Numbered from the stretch's first letter, positions 24,515-33,665 are shown. The stretch: DNA of 64,000 nt from Lacrimispora sinapis (GCF_043633585.1 NZ_CP141832.1:2604001-2668000), one strand, 5' to 3'. The notes: generated by a model not told the origin, from the sequence alone. Numbers and translations are program-made.

Positions 24515-27500
24515 TTATTCTCCATTTGGCATAAGAAAACCATTAAATGTTATTTTACAGTTATCACAAGGAGGAGCATATTCTCCCGTTTTGACCGTTT
24601 TAGTATTTAAGAAAATATTGTCTATATCCGCACTATTTTGTAATGCTTTATTTGTAGCATATACTTCCGCACAATTATCAACTGCCCATGGCTCGTAGCT
24701 AGATTTCTCTCTATATGGATTGTTTAAATCACTTGCAGCAACATTTTTAGTATTATTAATCCGAGCCTGTAGACTTGGTTCAATAATTTCCCCATTCATA
24801 TAATCTGGTTTTGATGGATTATATCCTTTCTTTCCAGAATATCCAAGATATATATCACCCGTATTCATATCAACAGCAGCACTAATTTTAGTAGAACTAT
24901 ATGCGTCACCATTTGGTTTTTTTATATTTCCACTATTCATTTTGCCTATCTCCATATTAAGCGCTTCATTTGAGTTTTTTTCAGCCACTCCTCTCCAGTA
25001 TTTTTCGTAGCCCTCCAAATCTTTAGAAGACATTCCATTCCTAAAAGAACCATCGGTTCCACTTCTAACACCCGAACCCCCAGCTTCAGAATTCTCCCCC
25101 TTTATTTTACATTTTTCTCCCTCATACCCACTAGGATCATAATAAACCACCGGATTATTCCCACAGTACGCATACAGGTTCAGTCCATCCCCTCGATACA
25201 CATCTTCCTGCATGAACCTGCCTACCACTGGATTATAAAACCTTGCTCTTAAATAATACTGGCCGGTTTCCTGATCGTATTGCTGACCGGTATACAGGAT
25301 TCGGTTTTTAACTTCTTCTGAGTGCTGCCGTAAACTTCCAAAAGCATCGTACTCATAGAAGTTTTCAATCGTTCTCTGATTTCCCGTTATGTACGCAGTA
25401 CTGTTCTGCTCGTCCAGATGATAAGCATGGGATCCATCTCTTCCCTCTGTCTCACTTCCGGCTATACCATATCCAAGAATATATCTGGTTTTAACAGTAT
25501 CATTGTCATAGGTTTCTGCCTGAAGCTCACCATTATAATAGAGGTAACGGGAGATTTCTCCATTGACGGAGGTTTTGGCTCTTAAAAATTCTCCGTCATA
25601 GAAATTTTCTAACTTGAAATTGTCTTCTTTTACTTCCGTCTGCTGGCCAAACGGATTGTATCCATACCTCCTTTTCTTTCCATTTGCATTTTCTTCCAGG
25701 ATATTTCCCTGCATATCATACTCATATGCACAGCTTTCTCCCTGCAAACTTTTTTCAATTAATTGATTTCTTCTATTATAACCGTACGTCTCTTTTCCTG
25801 CAACAGACACCTTTTCCTTGCGGTTTCCGCAAAGGTCATATTGATAGGAAACGGCATCTCCATCGTAGGTTTCTTTTACTAAACGGTTCATGGAATCATA
25901 CTGATATTGAATCCCGGTTACGATTGCATTTTTATTTATATCCTCACCATTTATTGCTTTGCCCTTATCAAACTCCCCTAAAACTACCCGGCTGCCTGTT
26001 TTGGCTGTCCGGTTTCCATTCAAATCATAGTCATACCGGAAGTCAAACAACGGCTGTTTTTCGGAGACAAACGTGGCCAGGCGGCTGATGTTTCCGTCCG
26101 TGTCGTATTCATAAATAGTCCTCACTCCATTGAAATGACGTATGGTCTCAAGCCTTCCATCCGGGTAATGGCTGTATTGTACGATCTCATTTCCAGTCTG
26201 GTCTTTGATGTTCTTTAAATTCCCTCTCCAGTCATATCCATAAAATAGCGTTTTCCCTGTGACATCCGTCAGGGTTTTTAATGATCCGTCTTTATTATAA
26301 GTACAGGAAACAAGCGTCTGACCCGAAGATGATTTCTTTATCAGCTTTCCATCCGGACGATACTCATAGGTATAGCAGAAACCTCCGGAAACCGCCTTTT
26401 TCTTTCTGCCAAAGGAATCATACTCCCAGCTTCTGGTTACCTGATTCTCCCCTTTGGCATCACAGCCTGATTCATACACCGGATTGCCATCCACATTGTA
26501 AATGGTTTTTACCTGATTTCCATTCCGGTCAATGGACAGTACTCTCCTGCCTTCCCTATCATACCGGAACGTCTCACTATTTCCTTCCTGATCAACGATT
26601 TCACAAACCTTTCCCTGGCTGTTATACCGGTAGGTGATCACGCCTCCATTGGCATCTGTGGTGCTGGTCACAAGGCCCATGCTGTTATAGGTATAGGTTT
26701 CCATTCCTCCATCTGCATTGTGAACGCTGCGAATCCTTCCCCAACTGTCTGTGTCCATGCCTGTATGGTTCTGGTTTCCGTCCACAATTCCTGTCATTCG
26801 GCCATTGGCATCATAACGGTAAGACTGTGCGGCTTTTCCTTCTTTCCTGCTTCTGGTGGTGTAAACCTCCGTTTCCAGTCCATGAATCCCATAACGGTAA
26901 GTAAGTTCATTTCCGTCGGCCGTTCGTTTTTGGGAAATATTTCCGTCTGCAAAATACTGGTTCTCCTCCAGTACCGTTCCCGCTCCATTGGTTTTTGACA
27001 GTAGGTTTCCGTATAAATCATAGGAATACCGGAAGCTGTTTTCTGTTTCTGCCCTTTGCTCTCCCTGCGGCAGGATCTCTTTTTCCAAACGGTCATTTAA
27101 ATCATACTCATAACGGAAAACAGGACCCAGGCAGTCTTTTACATGGGTGATCCGGTTCTTTAAATCGTACTGGTAACCCAGTTCCCAGACTTCGCTTCCC
27201 TTTCCCTGGCGGGCAATCCTTGTAATATTTCCTGCATGGTCATAAGAAACCTTCACGGTCCTGTCAATGCCGTTTTGCCTGTCCAAAGTCCGTTCTGAAC
27301 TCAAACGGTCACAGCAATCATACTCCCGGAAAATCTCATATCCCTCCGGTGTCTGTATCCGGATACGGTTGCCATTTTCATCATAATCATATCTGGTAAT
27401 GGCCGCTTTGGCTTCTCCTGGCACAGCAGGCAAACCGCTGTCAAGCTCCTCTTTTGTCTCTATCAGTCTTCCGGCTCTGTCATAATGGTAATGGATTATC

Positions 27501-27652
27501 TGGCGGATTCCATCGGAAATTGTTTTCTCTTCGTAAGTGCGCTTTCCCTGAACATCATAGCGGAACCGGATCGCTGCTCCCTGGCCATCTTCTACCCGAA
27601 TCAGGCGGTCGCGTTTGTCATAGGAAAACTTTAGATGAAGCCCGTTTCCTTT
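24515..27652 (-). CDS. Orphan Rhs 2 with YwqJ-type deaminase tip, 5' truncated
   Basis: The frame is open from 27652, where identity to the full-length gene at 41728 begins abruptly, to 24515 (1045 residues). The first good start codon in frame is only at about 27433. It holds a long run of YD repeats, the Rhs core ending NNPVVYYDPSGYEGEKCKIK, a GENSEAGGSG linker and a tip of about 185 residues. The tip has the zinc-deaminase layout of the YwqJ family: SSTKISAAVDMNTGDIYLGY, EPWAVDNCAEVYATNKAL and APPCDNCKITFNG (CAE plus CxxC ligands). It lacks the VgrG and DUF6531 parts and has no own promoter visible, so it may act only as a donor of the tip. Confidence 0.88.
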   Translation of the reverse strand, partial: KGNGLHLKFSYDKRDRLIRVEDGQGAAIRFRYDVQGKRTYEEKTISDGIRQIIHYHYDRAGRLIETKEELDSGLPAVPGEAKAAITRYDYDENGNRIRIQTPEGYEIFREYDCCDRLSSERTLDRQNGIDRTVKVSYDHAGNITRIARQGKGSEVWELGYQYDLKNRITHVKDCLGPVFRYEYDLNDRLEKEILPQGEQRAETENSFRYSYDLYGNLLSKTNGAGTVLEENQYFADGNISQKRTADGNELTYRYGIHGLETEVYTTRSRKEGKAAQSYRYDANGRMTGIVDGNQNHTGMDTDSWGRIRSVHNADGGMETYTYNSMGLVTSTTDANGGVITYRYNSQGKVCEIVDQEGNSETFRYDREGRRVLSIDRNGNQVKTIYNVDGNPVYESGCDAKGENQVTRSWEYDSFGRKKKAVSGGFCYTYEYRPDGKLIKKSSSGQTLVSCTYNKDGSLKTLTDVTGKTLFYGYDWRGNLKNIKDQTGNEIVQYSHYPDGRLETIRHFNGVRTIYEYDTDGNISRLATFVSEKQPLFDFRYDYDLNGNRTAKTGSRVVLGEFDKGKAINGEDINKNAIVTGIQYQYDSMNRLVKETYDGDAVSYQYDLCGNRKEKVSVAGKETYGYNRRNQLIEKSLQGESCAYEYDMQGNILEENANGKKRRYGYNPFGQQTEVKEDNFKLENFYDGEFLRAKTSVNGEISRYLYYNGELQAETYDNDTVKTRYILGYGIAGSETEGRDGSHAYHLDEQNSTAYITGNQRTIENFYEYDAFGSLRQHSEEVKNRILYTGQQYDQETGQYYLRARFYNPVVGRFMQEDVYRGDGLNLYAYCGNNPVVYYDPSGYEGEKCKIKGENSEAGGSGVRSGTDGSFRNGMSSKDLEGYEKYWRGVAEKNSNEALNMEIGKMNSGNIKKPNGDAYSSTKISAAVDMNTGDIYLGYSGKKGYNPSKPDYMNGEIIEPSLQARINNTKNVAASDLNNPYREKSSYEPWAVDNCAEVYATNKALQNSADIDNIFLNTKTVKTGEYAPPCDNCKITFNGFLMPNGE

Positions 27653-27752
27653 TAGAGGACTGCTAAGGCTAAATATAACTTACGCCGTTCCAAGAAGAAC
27701 ATCATAGTCACTTCTTTCTTGCATACCAGAAATTTATTCCATTACTTACTGC

Positions 27753-27785
27753 AAAAAAACGGAGATGGTTTAAACCAGTCTCCGT
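27753..27785 (-). terminator. Terminator after small membrane-protein gene
   Basis: On the minus strand, ACGGAGA (27785-27779) and TCTCCGT (27765-27759) flank an inner GGTTTAAACC palindrome, followed by a seven-T run (27759-27753). This is a strong intrinsic terminator. Confidence 0.8.
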
Positions 27786-27817
27786 ATTTGCTTTCCTATT
27801 AATATGTATCTCTTCTC

Positions 27818-28012
27818 TTATATTTTTCCCAGCCACATTAAAATTTGTAATACGATAATACCTATGCCAAGTATTGCGGCAAATCCTCCAATGACTTTTG
27901 CTGCCGTCACTGATGGCATTTTAGGAAACTGCTCTGCTAATTGATTCGCTGGTGTTATTACCAGCTTTGTACCAAATAATATCATTACTATAGCCATTAT
28001 AAAATTTAACAT
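27818..28012 (-). CDS. Small two-helix membrane protein
   Basis: The 64-residue protein has a hydrophobic N-terminal helix (MLNFIMAIVMILFGTKLVI) and a second one (GGFAAILGIGIIVLQILMWL) joined by a polar loop with QFPKMPSV. GAAAAGAAATG precedes the start. It has its own terminator and looks like a separate gene inserted between two Rhs cassettes. Function unknown. Confidence 0.6.
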   Translation of the reverse strand: MLNFIMAIVMILFGTKLVITPANQLAEQFPKMPSVTAAKVIGGFAAILGIGIIVLQILMWLGKI

Positions 28013-28255
28013 TTCTTTTCCTCTCTTTGTTCTTTTCTTTTAGATTTTCATAGGTAATCTTACAGACAATTTTAGCCACTACAAGGCTCACTGGCGATTA
28101 CCTTGACCGGACTTTCACCGGCAAGCTGATGAAAGCTTTCAGAACACACGACTTTCACCCATTAGAAACGTGCGCCCCAAGGCGCACTATCAACAGTGGA
28201 CTTGTGTCAATAACGTAGACACAAGTCCATATTCAAGTATAAATACACTATCTTA
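28013..28255. other. Structured noncoding spacer, possible mobile-element end
   Basis: No gene is seen. The spacer contains GTGCGCCCCAAGGCGCAC (28151-28168) and a perfect 11-base stem GGACTTGTGTC / GACACAAGTCC (28198-28228), preceded by a GC-richer run CTTGACCGGACTTTCACCGG. The composition differs from the neighbouring AT-rich genes. It may be the end of a lost insertion element or a structured RNA; the long hairpin could end transcription from the left or right. Confidence 0.4.
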
Positions 28256-28672
28256 TTAATCTTCTGGATATGCACCTAAAAACTTAAAATAACCAAATTG
28301 ATCATTTTTTATTTCTTTTACTTCTCCTTCGTATTTTAACTTGCCAATAACAATAGCAACATTATACTCCCCTTCTAAACCATTTATATAATCTTGTTTA
28401 AGTAATTCAATATCAAAAACCATTGCATCCGAAAAAATATCATTTATATTATTTGACATTCTATTATTTACTATTGTAACTAAATAATCTTCATCATAAG
28501 TATTTATACCAAAGTCAATTCCAAATTCTGAGCCAATACAATCAGCCTCTAATAGTTCATAATCCTTTTTTTAATATTTATAAAGTAATTCTTGAGAACT
28601 ACATGTTCCTATAAAAACAGAAACATATTCATCATTGCTAAAAGTATAATCCTTTTGTTCAACTTCTCTCAT
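28256..28672 (-). pseudogene. Imm22-like immunity gene with a premature stop
   Basis: The start at 28672 has AAGGAGAT upstream. The product would be 138 residues and resembles immunity protein 22: EYVSVFIGTCSSQELLYKY near the start, GSEFGIDFGINTYDEDYLVT and NVAIVIGKLKYEGEVKEI later. A TAA at about 28572, where a Leu or Ile codon is expected, interrupts it in the same frame, before a run of eight A/T bases. It follows the toxin fragment at 28736-29062. An internal start at 28459 could give only the last 67 residues. Confidence 0.65.
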
Positions 28673-28735
28673 TTTTAATCTCCTTAAATTTACATGAACT
28701 AATCTTCAAATAATTATATTTTTAATAAAACTTGA

Positions 28736-29062
28736 TTAACATTTTTCTTTGTTTTCGTTATTATCATTTTTTATATGTTCTGGTAATTCCTCACCGCGTT
28801 TAAAATATCCCGGCAATGCATCTCCCCCTCCTTCAATATGTACATCAGCCCACTCTCTAACTTTTTCAACATATTCTCCATAGCTAGTACTTGTACGAAA
28901 TAATTCATCTATCTCTTTATGTGCATATGAACCAGCTGAAGAACCAGTATGTGAGCCACTTATTAACTCTCCAGTTTTAGGATTTAATATATTATTGAAA
29001 TACCATTTACACCAAAAAGTTACGTGGTCATGAACGACTCCTTTAAACCCATAACAAGTGAA
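28736..29062 (-). pseudogene. Coreless toxin-tip fragment paired with Imm22-like gene
   Basis: The frame is open for 108 codons with no start codon near its beginning. It reads GFKGVVHDHVTFWCKWYFNN, then NPKTGELISGSHTGSSAGSY, and ends GYFKRGEELPEHIKN plus a charged tail. Its place directly before an immunity gene and the lack of a core identify it as the 3' end of a displaced toxin gene. The family is not recognised. Confidence 0.5.
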
Positions 29063-29193
29063 TCAAGACAATAAACATTCCTTAAATTTGTTTGATCTAT
29101 TTACCCAATTCAAAGCATCTATTTTTAGTGGCTTCTGGTATCGACTTTCTGAAACTATTTCGGTATTGTATGTTTTCAAAGGAGGAAAATATA

Positions 29194-29469
29194 ATGACCG
29201 AACAAGAATTACTGGATATGTTTATTAATGAGCGTATCAACATGTTAATTGATACCTTTCATCAAAACCAGTCTGTCAAATCTGAACAGGAGGAAGAACG
29301 AATTCTGCAAGCTGAGTTTATTATTGAAAATTTGCCAGACAAAGAGAATAAACTGGTTAAAAATTACATTAGCACTCTTATAAGCCAACTTGCTTTAGAA
29401 GAAGCTTTTTTGTATCAGCGTGGGTTTATTGATGGAATAAAGGTTCTTAGATATATTAGCAAATTGTAA
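29194..29469 (+). CDS. Small helical protein, DUF6809-like
   Basis: The start at 29194 is set by AAGGAGGAAA just upstream; an ATG 34 codons earlier has no such site. The 91 residues form a mostly helical, acidic protein with a closing motif QLALEEAFLYQRGFIDGIKV. Proteins ending in FxxGxxxG-type helices and associated with clostridial accessory regions are annotated DUF6809; the match is by pattern. A broken relative lies at 41069-41161. Confidence 0.6.
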   Translation: MTEQELLDMFINERINMLIDTFHQNQSVKSEQEEERILQAEFIIENLPDKENKLVKNYISTLISQLALEEAFLYQRGFIDGIKVLRYISKL

Positions 29470-29480
29470 ATTCTTACTCA

Positions 29481-29525
29481 AAAAACCTGGAACATAACAA
29501 TTAAAATAATTTGTTCCAGGTTTTT
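29481..29525. terminator. Bidirectional terminator
   Basis: A 14-base stem AAAAACCTGGAACA (29481-29494) with TGTTCCAGGTTTTT (29512-29525) separates convergent genes. It is nearly the same as the terminator at 17741, including a shared upstream TTACTCA. Confidence 0.8.
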
Positions 29526-29550
29526 ATATACATCTATTTGGAATACTCCC

Positions 29551-30054
29551 TTATTTAAATGATTTCTGTAAATCTTCTAAATACTGATAGAAATTTGAAA
29601 GCAAATTATTTTCAGCATCCTCCTGATTGTTAAAAGTTGCTGCTTTATCATTTGGCATATAGTATATAAAATCATTCATTTCTATCGGATAATTGAAATC
29701 CGCATATACTTCTGCTATTTTTTTTAATAAATATTCCTTTGAGTTTTTATATTCTTCTTTTAAATAGAATAATATAGCATATCTAATCTTTTTTAATTCA
29801 ATTTCCTCAAATAACTCTAAATCAGGAATTAATTTCTCAGTTATTATTGATGAAATTATTTCTTCTTTTTTCAAGCCTCCCCATGCTAAATTATTAATAA
29901 AATCATTCTCTTTATAATCATCGGATTCCATTAATTCGATAGCATAAATTTCAACTTCAGTGTTCTCCATCAAATTATTTATTAAAGCTGTGTAAATTGT
30001 TGCCCATGAATATTGAACACCAGATAAACTCATCATATTTAGTGTTACTTTCAT
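29551..30054 (-). CDS. DUF2247 protein, probable immunity to the Rhs 3 tip
   Basis: The 167-residue protein matches the DUF2247 layout: YSWATIYTALINNLMENTEV near the start, a central helical region, then YLLKKIAEVYADFNYPIEMN and DFIYYMPNDKAATFNNQEDA, ending with a helix containing YQYLEDLQ. The pre-insertion sequence had its start 15 or so bases after the end of the Rhs 3 toxin tip. An IS6-like element now separates them. DUF2247 proteins are often found beside polymorphic toxins, so immunity is likely. Confidence 0.75.
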   Translation of the reverse strand: MKVTLNMMSLSGVQYSWATIYTALINNLMENTEVEIYAIELMESDDYKENDFINNLAWGGLKKEEIISSIITEKLIPDLELFEEIELKKIRYAILFYLKEEYKNSKEYLLKKIAEVYADFNYPIEMNDFIYYMPNDKAATFNNQEDAENNLLSNFYQYLEDLQKSFK

Positions 30055-30077
30055 TTAATTTCCTCCATTTGCAATTT

Positions 30078-31959
30078 GGTAGTGTCAAATTTGACACACC
30101 ATGTTTTATTAAAAAACTTATATTTTCAAGGTTTACACTACTTTTTCCAATAAAAAAGCAATGACCTCCCTTTTTTGGTGAATACTGTGAGTAACTGGCT
30201 CCAATAAACACACGAAAGGATCTCATTGCTTATGGACATTATTGCCTATTTACTCACTATCATTCAAGATCAATATAAAACTATTTGCTGGCTCCTGAAT
30301 CTTCTATGCAGATATGTTCCTCTCAAACAGTGGGCTTTTGATGACTCCCACTCGCCAAAGTATCAGAAATTCACGACTGACCGCCTGCCTGTCATCAAAC
30401 CTTTCATTAAACAGGACTGGCAATTCCTTCTTGAGTACTATCTCTGGAAATATGGCAAACCCACAAACCCCGTACAGCGCCACTCCACTTCCAACATTCC
30501 CACGGATACTGTCTGCCCTCGTTGTGGGGCTCCCCATCATTTTCTTTATGACAACAACGGCGGTAATGGACAATACCAGTGTAAAGTCTGCGGGCAAACC
30601 TTTGTTACCGGCGAAGTCGTTACCTCTCTGGTTCGTTTTATCTGCCCTTACTGCGGACACTCTCTGGTTCCTAAAAAAGACCGTAAATTTTTCCGCATTC
30701 ACAAATGCATCAACCCGAAATGTTCCTTTTATTTGCGCAATCTCTCCAAGGTTGATCCGGAGCCTCTCCATGAGGACTTCGGGAAAAACAAATACAAGCT
30801 TCACTATCTCTACCGCGAATTTACGGTGGATTTCTTTCGCATGGATTTAGATTCCCTCCCTAAAAACGCCTCTTCCTTAAAGTTCTCCAAACACAATGCA
30901 CACATCATGTCTCTGTGCCTCACCATGCATGTCAACTTAGGACTTTCCCTGCGTAAGACTGCTCAGGCTCTTGCTGATCTTTACGGCATTAAAATCTCAC
31001 ACCAGCAGGTTGCTAATTATGCAAGAACCGCTTCGGCTGTTATCAAGCCTTTTGTGGATCATTACAACTATAAAAAATCCAATACCTTTACTGCCGATGA
31101 AACCTATATAAAAGTCCGTGGCATCAAAGGATACATCTGGTTTATTATGGATGCTGCCTCACGCTCCATCCTTGGCTATCAGGTATCTGATAACCGCTCC
31201 GTTGGCCTCTGTATTCTGGCTATGCGCATGGCTTTTCGTGGACTTTTGAAACTCCCCGAAAAGTTCCGTTTCATTGCAGATGGCTATAGTGCCTATCCGC
31301 TTGCAGCTCTCCAGTTCGCACAGGAACTGGGGGAGGATTTTAAATTTGATATCACACAGGTCATCGGACTTACCAACGAGGATGCAGTCTCAAAAGAATT
31401 CCGGCCTTTCAAACAGATGGTGGAGCGGCTCAATCGAACCTTTAAGGCTTCTTACCGGGTAAGCTGTGGGTATGACAACTATGACGGGGCCAATTACAAC
31501 GTAGCCCTTTGGGTTGCCTACTACAACTTCCTTCGCCCCCATAAACACAACCGCGGCCAGGTGCTCAACAGGGTGGAAATGCTGGAGCATGCTGACAACA
31601 TGCCGGGAAAATGGCAGCTTCTGATTCTTCTCGGCCAGCAGACCATCTTAAATCTGCAAAACCAACAGACTAACGGCACAATCTGTTCTTAGATTCTGAG
31701 TCAGAGGTATATCACCAGCCACCCCGAAAGGGGCGTGCCCTTGATGGCGCGCAAAGGCAATGCTACAATGCTGTGAATCAGACGGGGAAAACAAATCTGT
31801 TCTTGAGTTCTTCGCCGTCGGTGACACGTTCAGAGCATTGCTTTTGTGTGCCGTCAAGGGTGGCGGATACTGCCAACAACTTACATATCTGCAATTTTCA
31901 AAGTTCTAATTGAGCCGTCTCGGCTCGTTGAAGGTTTTCATAAATCACTTGACACTACC
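30078..31959 (+). mobile_element. IS6-like insertion sequence with 8-bp target repeat
   Basis: The 1882-bp element has ends GGTAGTGTCAA and its inverse, and is flanked by the 8-bp repeat TGCAATTT (30070-30077 and 31960-31967). It sits in the last codons of the Rhs 3 toxin. After the transposase, 31693-31950 is GC-rich, with several short inverted repeats and no gene. Confidence 0.88.
30226..31692 (+). CDS. DDE transposase with zinc ribbons (IS6/IS240-like core)
   Basis: The 488-residue protein begins with a helical region, then two zinc ribbons: CPRCGAPHHFLYDNNG with CKVCGQTF, and CPYCGHSLVPKKDRKF with a later CINPKC. A helix-turn-helix (GLSLRKTAQALADLYGIKIS) precedes the DDE core: TFTADETYIKVRG, RFIADGYSAYPLAALQFA and QMVERLNRTFKASYR. 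The catalytic spacing and 8-bp target repeat fit the IS6/IS240 group, although the protein is longer than usual because of the zinc ribbons. Confidence 0.85.
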   Translation: MLMDIIAYLLTIIQDQYKTICWLLNLLCRYVPLKQWAFDDSHSPKYQKFTTDRLPVIKPFIKQDWQFLLEYYLWKYGKPTNPVQRHSTSNIPTDTVCPRCGAPHHFLYDNNGGNGQYQCKVCGQTFVTGEVVTSLVRFICPYCGHSLVPKKDRKFFRIHKCINPKCSFYLRNLSKVDPEPLHEDFGKNKYKLHYLYREFTVDFFRMDLDSLPKNASSLKFSKHNAHIMSLCLTMHVNLGLSLRKTAQALADLYGIKISHQQVANYARTASAVIKPFVDHYNYKKSNTFTADETYIKVRGIKGYIWFIMDAASRSILGYQVSDNRSVGLCILAMRMAFRGLLKLPEKFRFIADGYSAYPLAALQFAQELGEDFKFDITQVIGLTNEDAVSKEFRPFKQMVERLNRTFKASYRVSCGYDNYDGANYNVALWVAYYNFLRPHKHNRGQVLNRVEMLEHADNMPGKWQLLILLGQQTILNLQNQQTNGTICS

Positions 31960-33099
31960 TGCAATTTGGTTTGGATAACCTGTGATTTTACCTCCCGGAA
32001 TAAATCGTCTGTGCGATATATTTCCATTAGGCTCTTTTATCCACTCAAAAATGCCTGTAGAATCAGTTACTTTTGTATTCATTACATCCATTTTGTAAGC
32101 TGTACCATTAACTTCAATCCTTTGATTTGCAAGTATCTTATCATCATAATATTTATAACCACCCTCAATTTGATATAGATCTCTAGTTATTCTATCTCCT
32201 CCAACAATCTGAGTATGTACTGCATCTTTTGCATAATTATCAATGATATCAGGAAAGCCATGCTGTCCATCAGAAGGTTTTGTTGCACTTCCAACTCTAG
32301 TACTATCAGTTATAGGATTATTAGTAATACTCTGCCCCGAACCCCCAGCTTCAGAATTTTCCCCCTTTATTTTACATTTTTCTCCCTCATACCCACTAGG
32401 ATCATAATAAACCACCGGATTATTCCCACAGTACGCATACAGGTTCAGTCCATCCCCTCGATACACATCTTCCTGCATGAACCTGCCAACCACTGGATTA
32501 TAAAACCTTGCTCTTAAATAATACTGGCCGGTTTCCTGATCGTATTGCTGACCGGTATACAGGATTCGGTTCTTAACTTCTTCCGAGTGCTGCCGTAAAC
32601 TTCCAAAAGCATCGTACTCATAGAAGTTTTCAATCGTTCTCTGATTCCCCGTTATGTACGCAGTACTGTTCTGCTCGTCCAGATGATAAGCATGGGATCC
32701 ATCTCTTCCCTCTGTCTCACTTCCAGCTATTCCATATCCAAGAATATATCTGGTTTTGACAGTATCATTGTCATAGGTTTCTGCCTGAAGCTCACCATTA
32801 TAATAGAGGAAACGGGAGATTTTCCCATTGACGGATGTTTTGGCTCTTAAAAATTCTCCGTCATAGAAATTTTCTAACTTGAAATTGTCTTCCTTCACCT
32901 CCGTTTGCTGGCCAAACGGATTGTATCCATACCTCCTTTTCTTTCCATTTGCATTTTCTTCCAGGAGATTCCCCTGCATATCATACTCATATGCACAGCT
33001 TTCTCCCTGCAAACTTTTTTCAATTAATTGATTTCTTCTATTATAACCGTACGTCTCTTTTCCTGCAACAGACTCCTTTTCCTTCCTATAGTTCACCAT
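31945..33099 (-). CDS. Orphan Rhs 3, toxin tip truncated by IS6-like element
   Basis: The frame codes for the last 240 or so residues of the Rhs core, the GENSEAGGSG linker and a tip of about 130 residues. The tip reads FPDIIDNYAKDAVHTQIVGG, EGGYKYYDDKILANQRIEV and NISHRRFIPGGKITGYPNQI; the family is not recognised. The last residues, AGSVK, come from the inserted IS; before insertion it ended ANGGN. The 5' end joins repeat copy B at about 33086, and the ATG at 33099 lies inside that repeat and is in frame. No ribosome binding site is obvious, so expression is doubtful. Confidence 0.8.
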   Translation of the reverse strand: MVNYRKEKESVAGKETYGYNRRNQLIEKSLQGESCAYEYDMQGNLLEENANGKKRRYGYNPFGQQTEVKEDNFKLENFYDGEFLRAKTSVNGKISRFLYYNGELQAETYDNDTVKTRYILGYGIAGSETEGRDGSHAYHLDEQNSTAYITGNQRTIENFYEYDAFGSLRQHSEEVKNRILYTGQQYDQETGQYYLRARFYNPVVGRFMQEDVYRGDGLNLYAYCGNNPVVYYDPSGYEGEKCKIKGENSEAGGSGQSITNNPITDSTRVGSATKPSDGQHGFPDIIDNYAKDAVHTQIVGGDRITRDLYQIEGGYKYYDDKILANQRIEVNGTAYKMDVMNTKVTDSTGIFEWIKEPNGNISHRRFIPGGKITGYPNQIAGSVK

Positions 33100-33665
33100 A
33101 AACCATGGGGTTCACAGAAATATCATAAACCAATGGCAGCGCAGATTTGATGTACCATTCCCAGTTAGCCCTGCGTCGCAAAATTTCGCCCCTGTAGGAC
33201 CTTTAAAACCGATGGTGGAACATGTGCCCAACAAGCCTTACCAAGCCTTGTTGGGCATATTTGAAAAGAATTGCGTTTTCCTTTTTTATCTGATAATTGT
33301 TCGGATTACTGCTACCTACTGTTCACCTTCCTGTTGCTTTATCAGGAAAATGTCGCACATCTGCACCATTTTAAAATCTCATAACAGGAGATCTACTCTC
33401 ATTACTTGCCATAAAACAAAGGTAAACCACGGGGTCGAAAATGATGCAGGTTAGAGGCAGGTGCTACTTACGGCGCACTTGCCAGCTTTCAGCAGCCGGC
33501 AATACCAGCTGTACAAGGATTTTGGTCAAAGCTTTTTTTGTTTATTAGGTGACTATCAATAAAGATAAAGTCACCCGTTAGGTGGCTGTAACCACTCTGA
33601 CATCAGCTGAATTCTGGACTTAATAAGATATCTATGCAGATACACCTCTTAAAATTTCACCGATT
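33086..33665. repeat. 600-bp noncoding repeat, copy B
   Basis: This stretch resembles copy A throughout and copy C from CCTGTTGCTTTATCAG (33332) on. The hairpins GGCAGGTGC / GCACTTGCC (33451-33485) and GCAGCCGGC...CAGCTG (33489-33510) and the block AGGTGAC...GTCACCC (33546-33575) are present. It abuts the Rhs 3 core on one side and the immunity gene at 33707 on the other. No gene is seen. Confidence 0.7.

Noticed and set aside
25684..26998. Long plus-strand open frames in every Rhs copy (for example those starting MHFLPG or MIRLYY)
   Set aside because: They are antisense shadows of the YD-repeat region, appear at the same place in each copy only because the cores are nearly identical, and have no ribosome binding sites.
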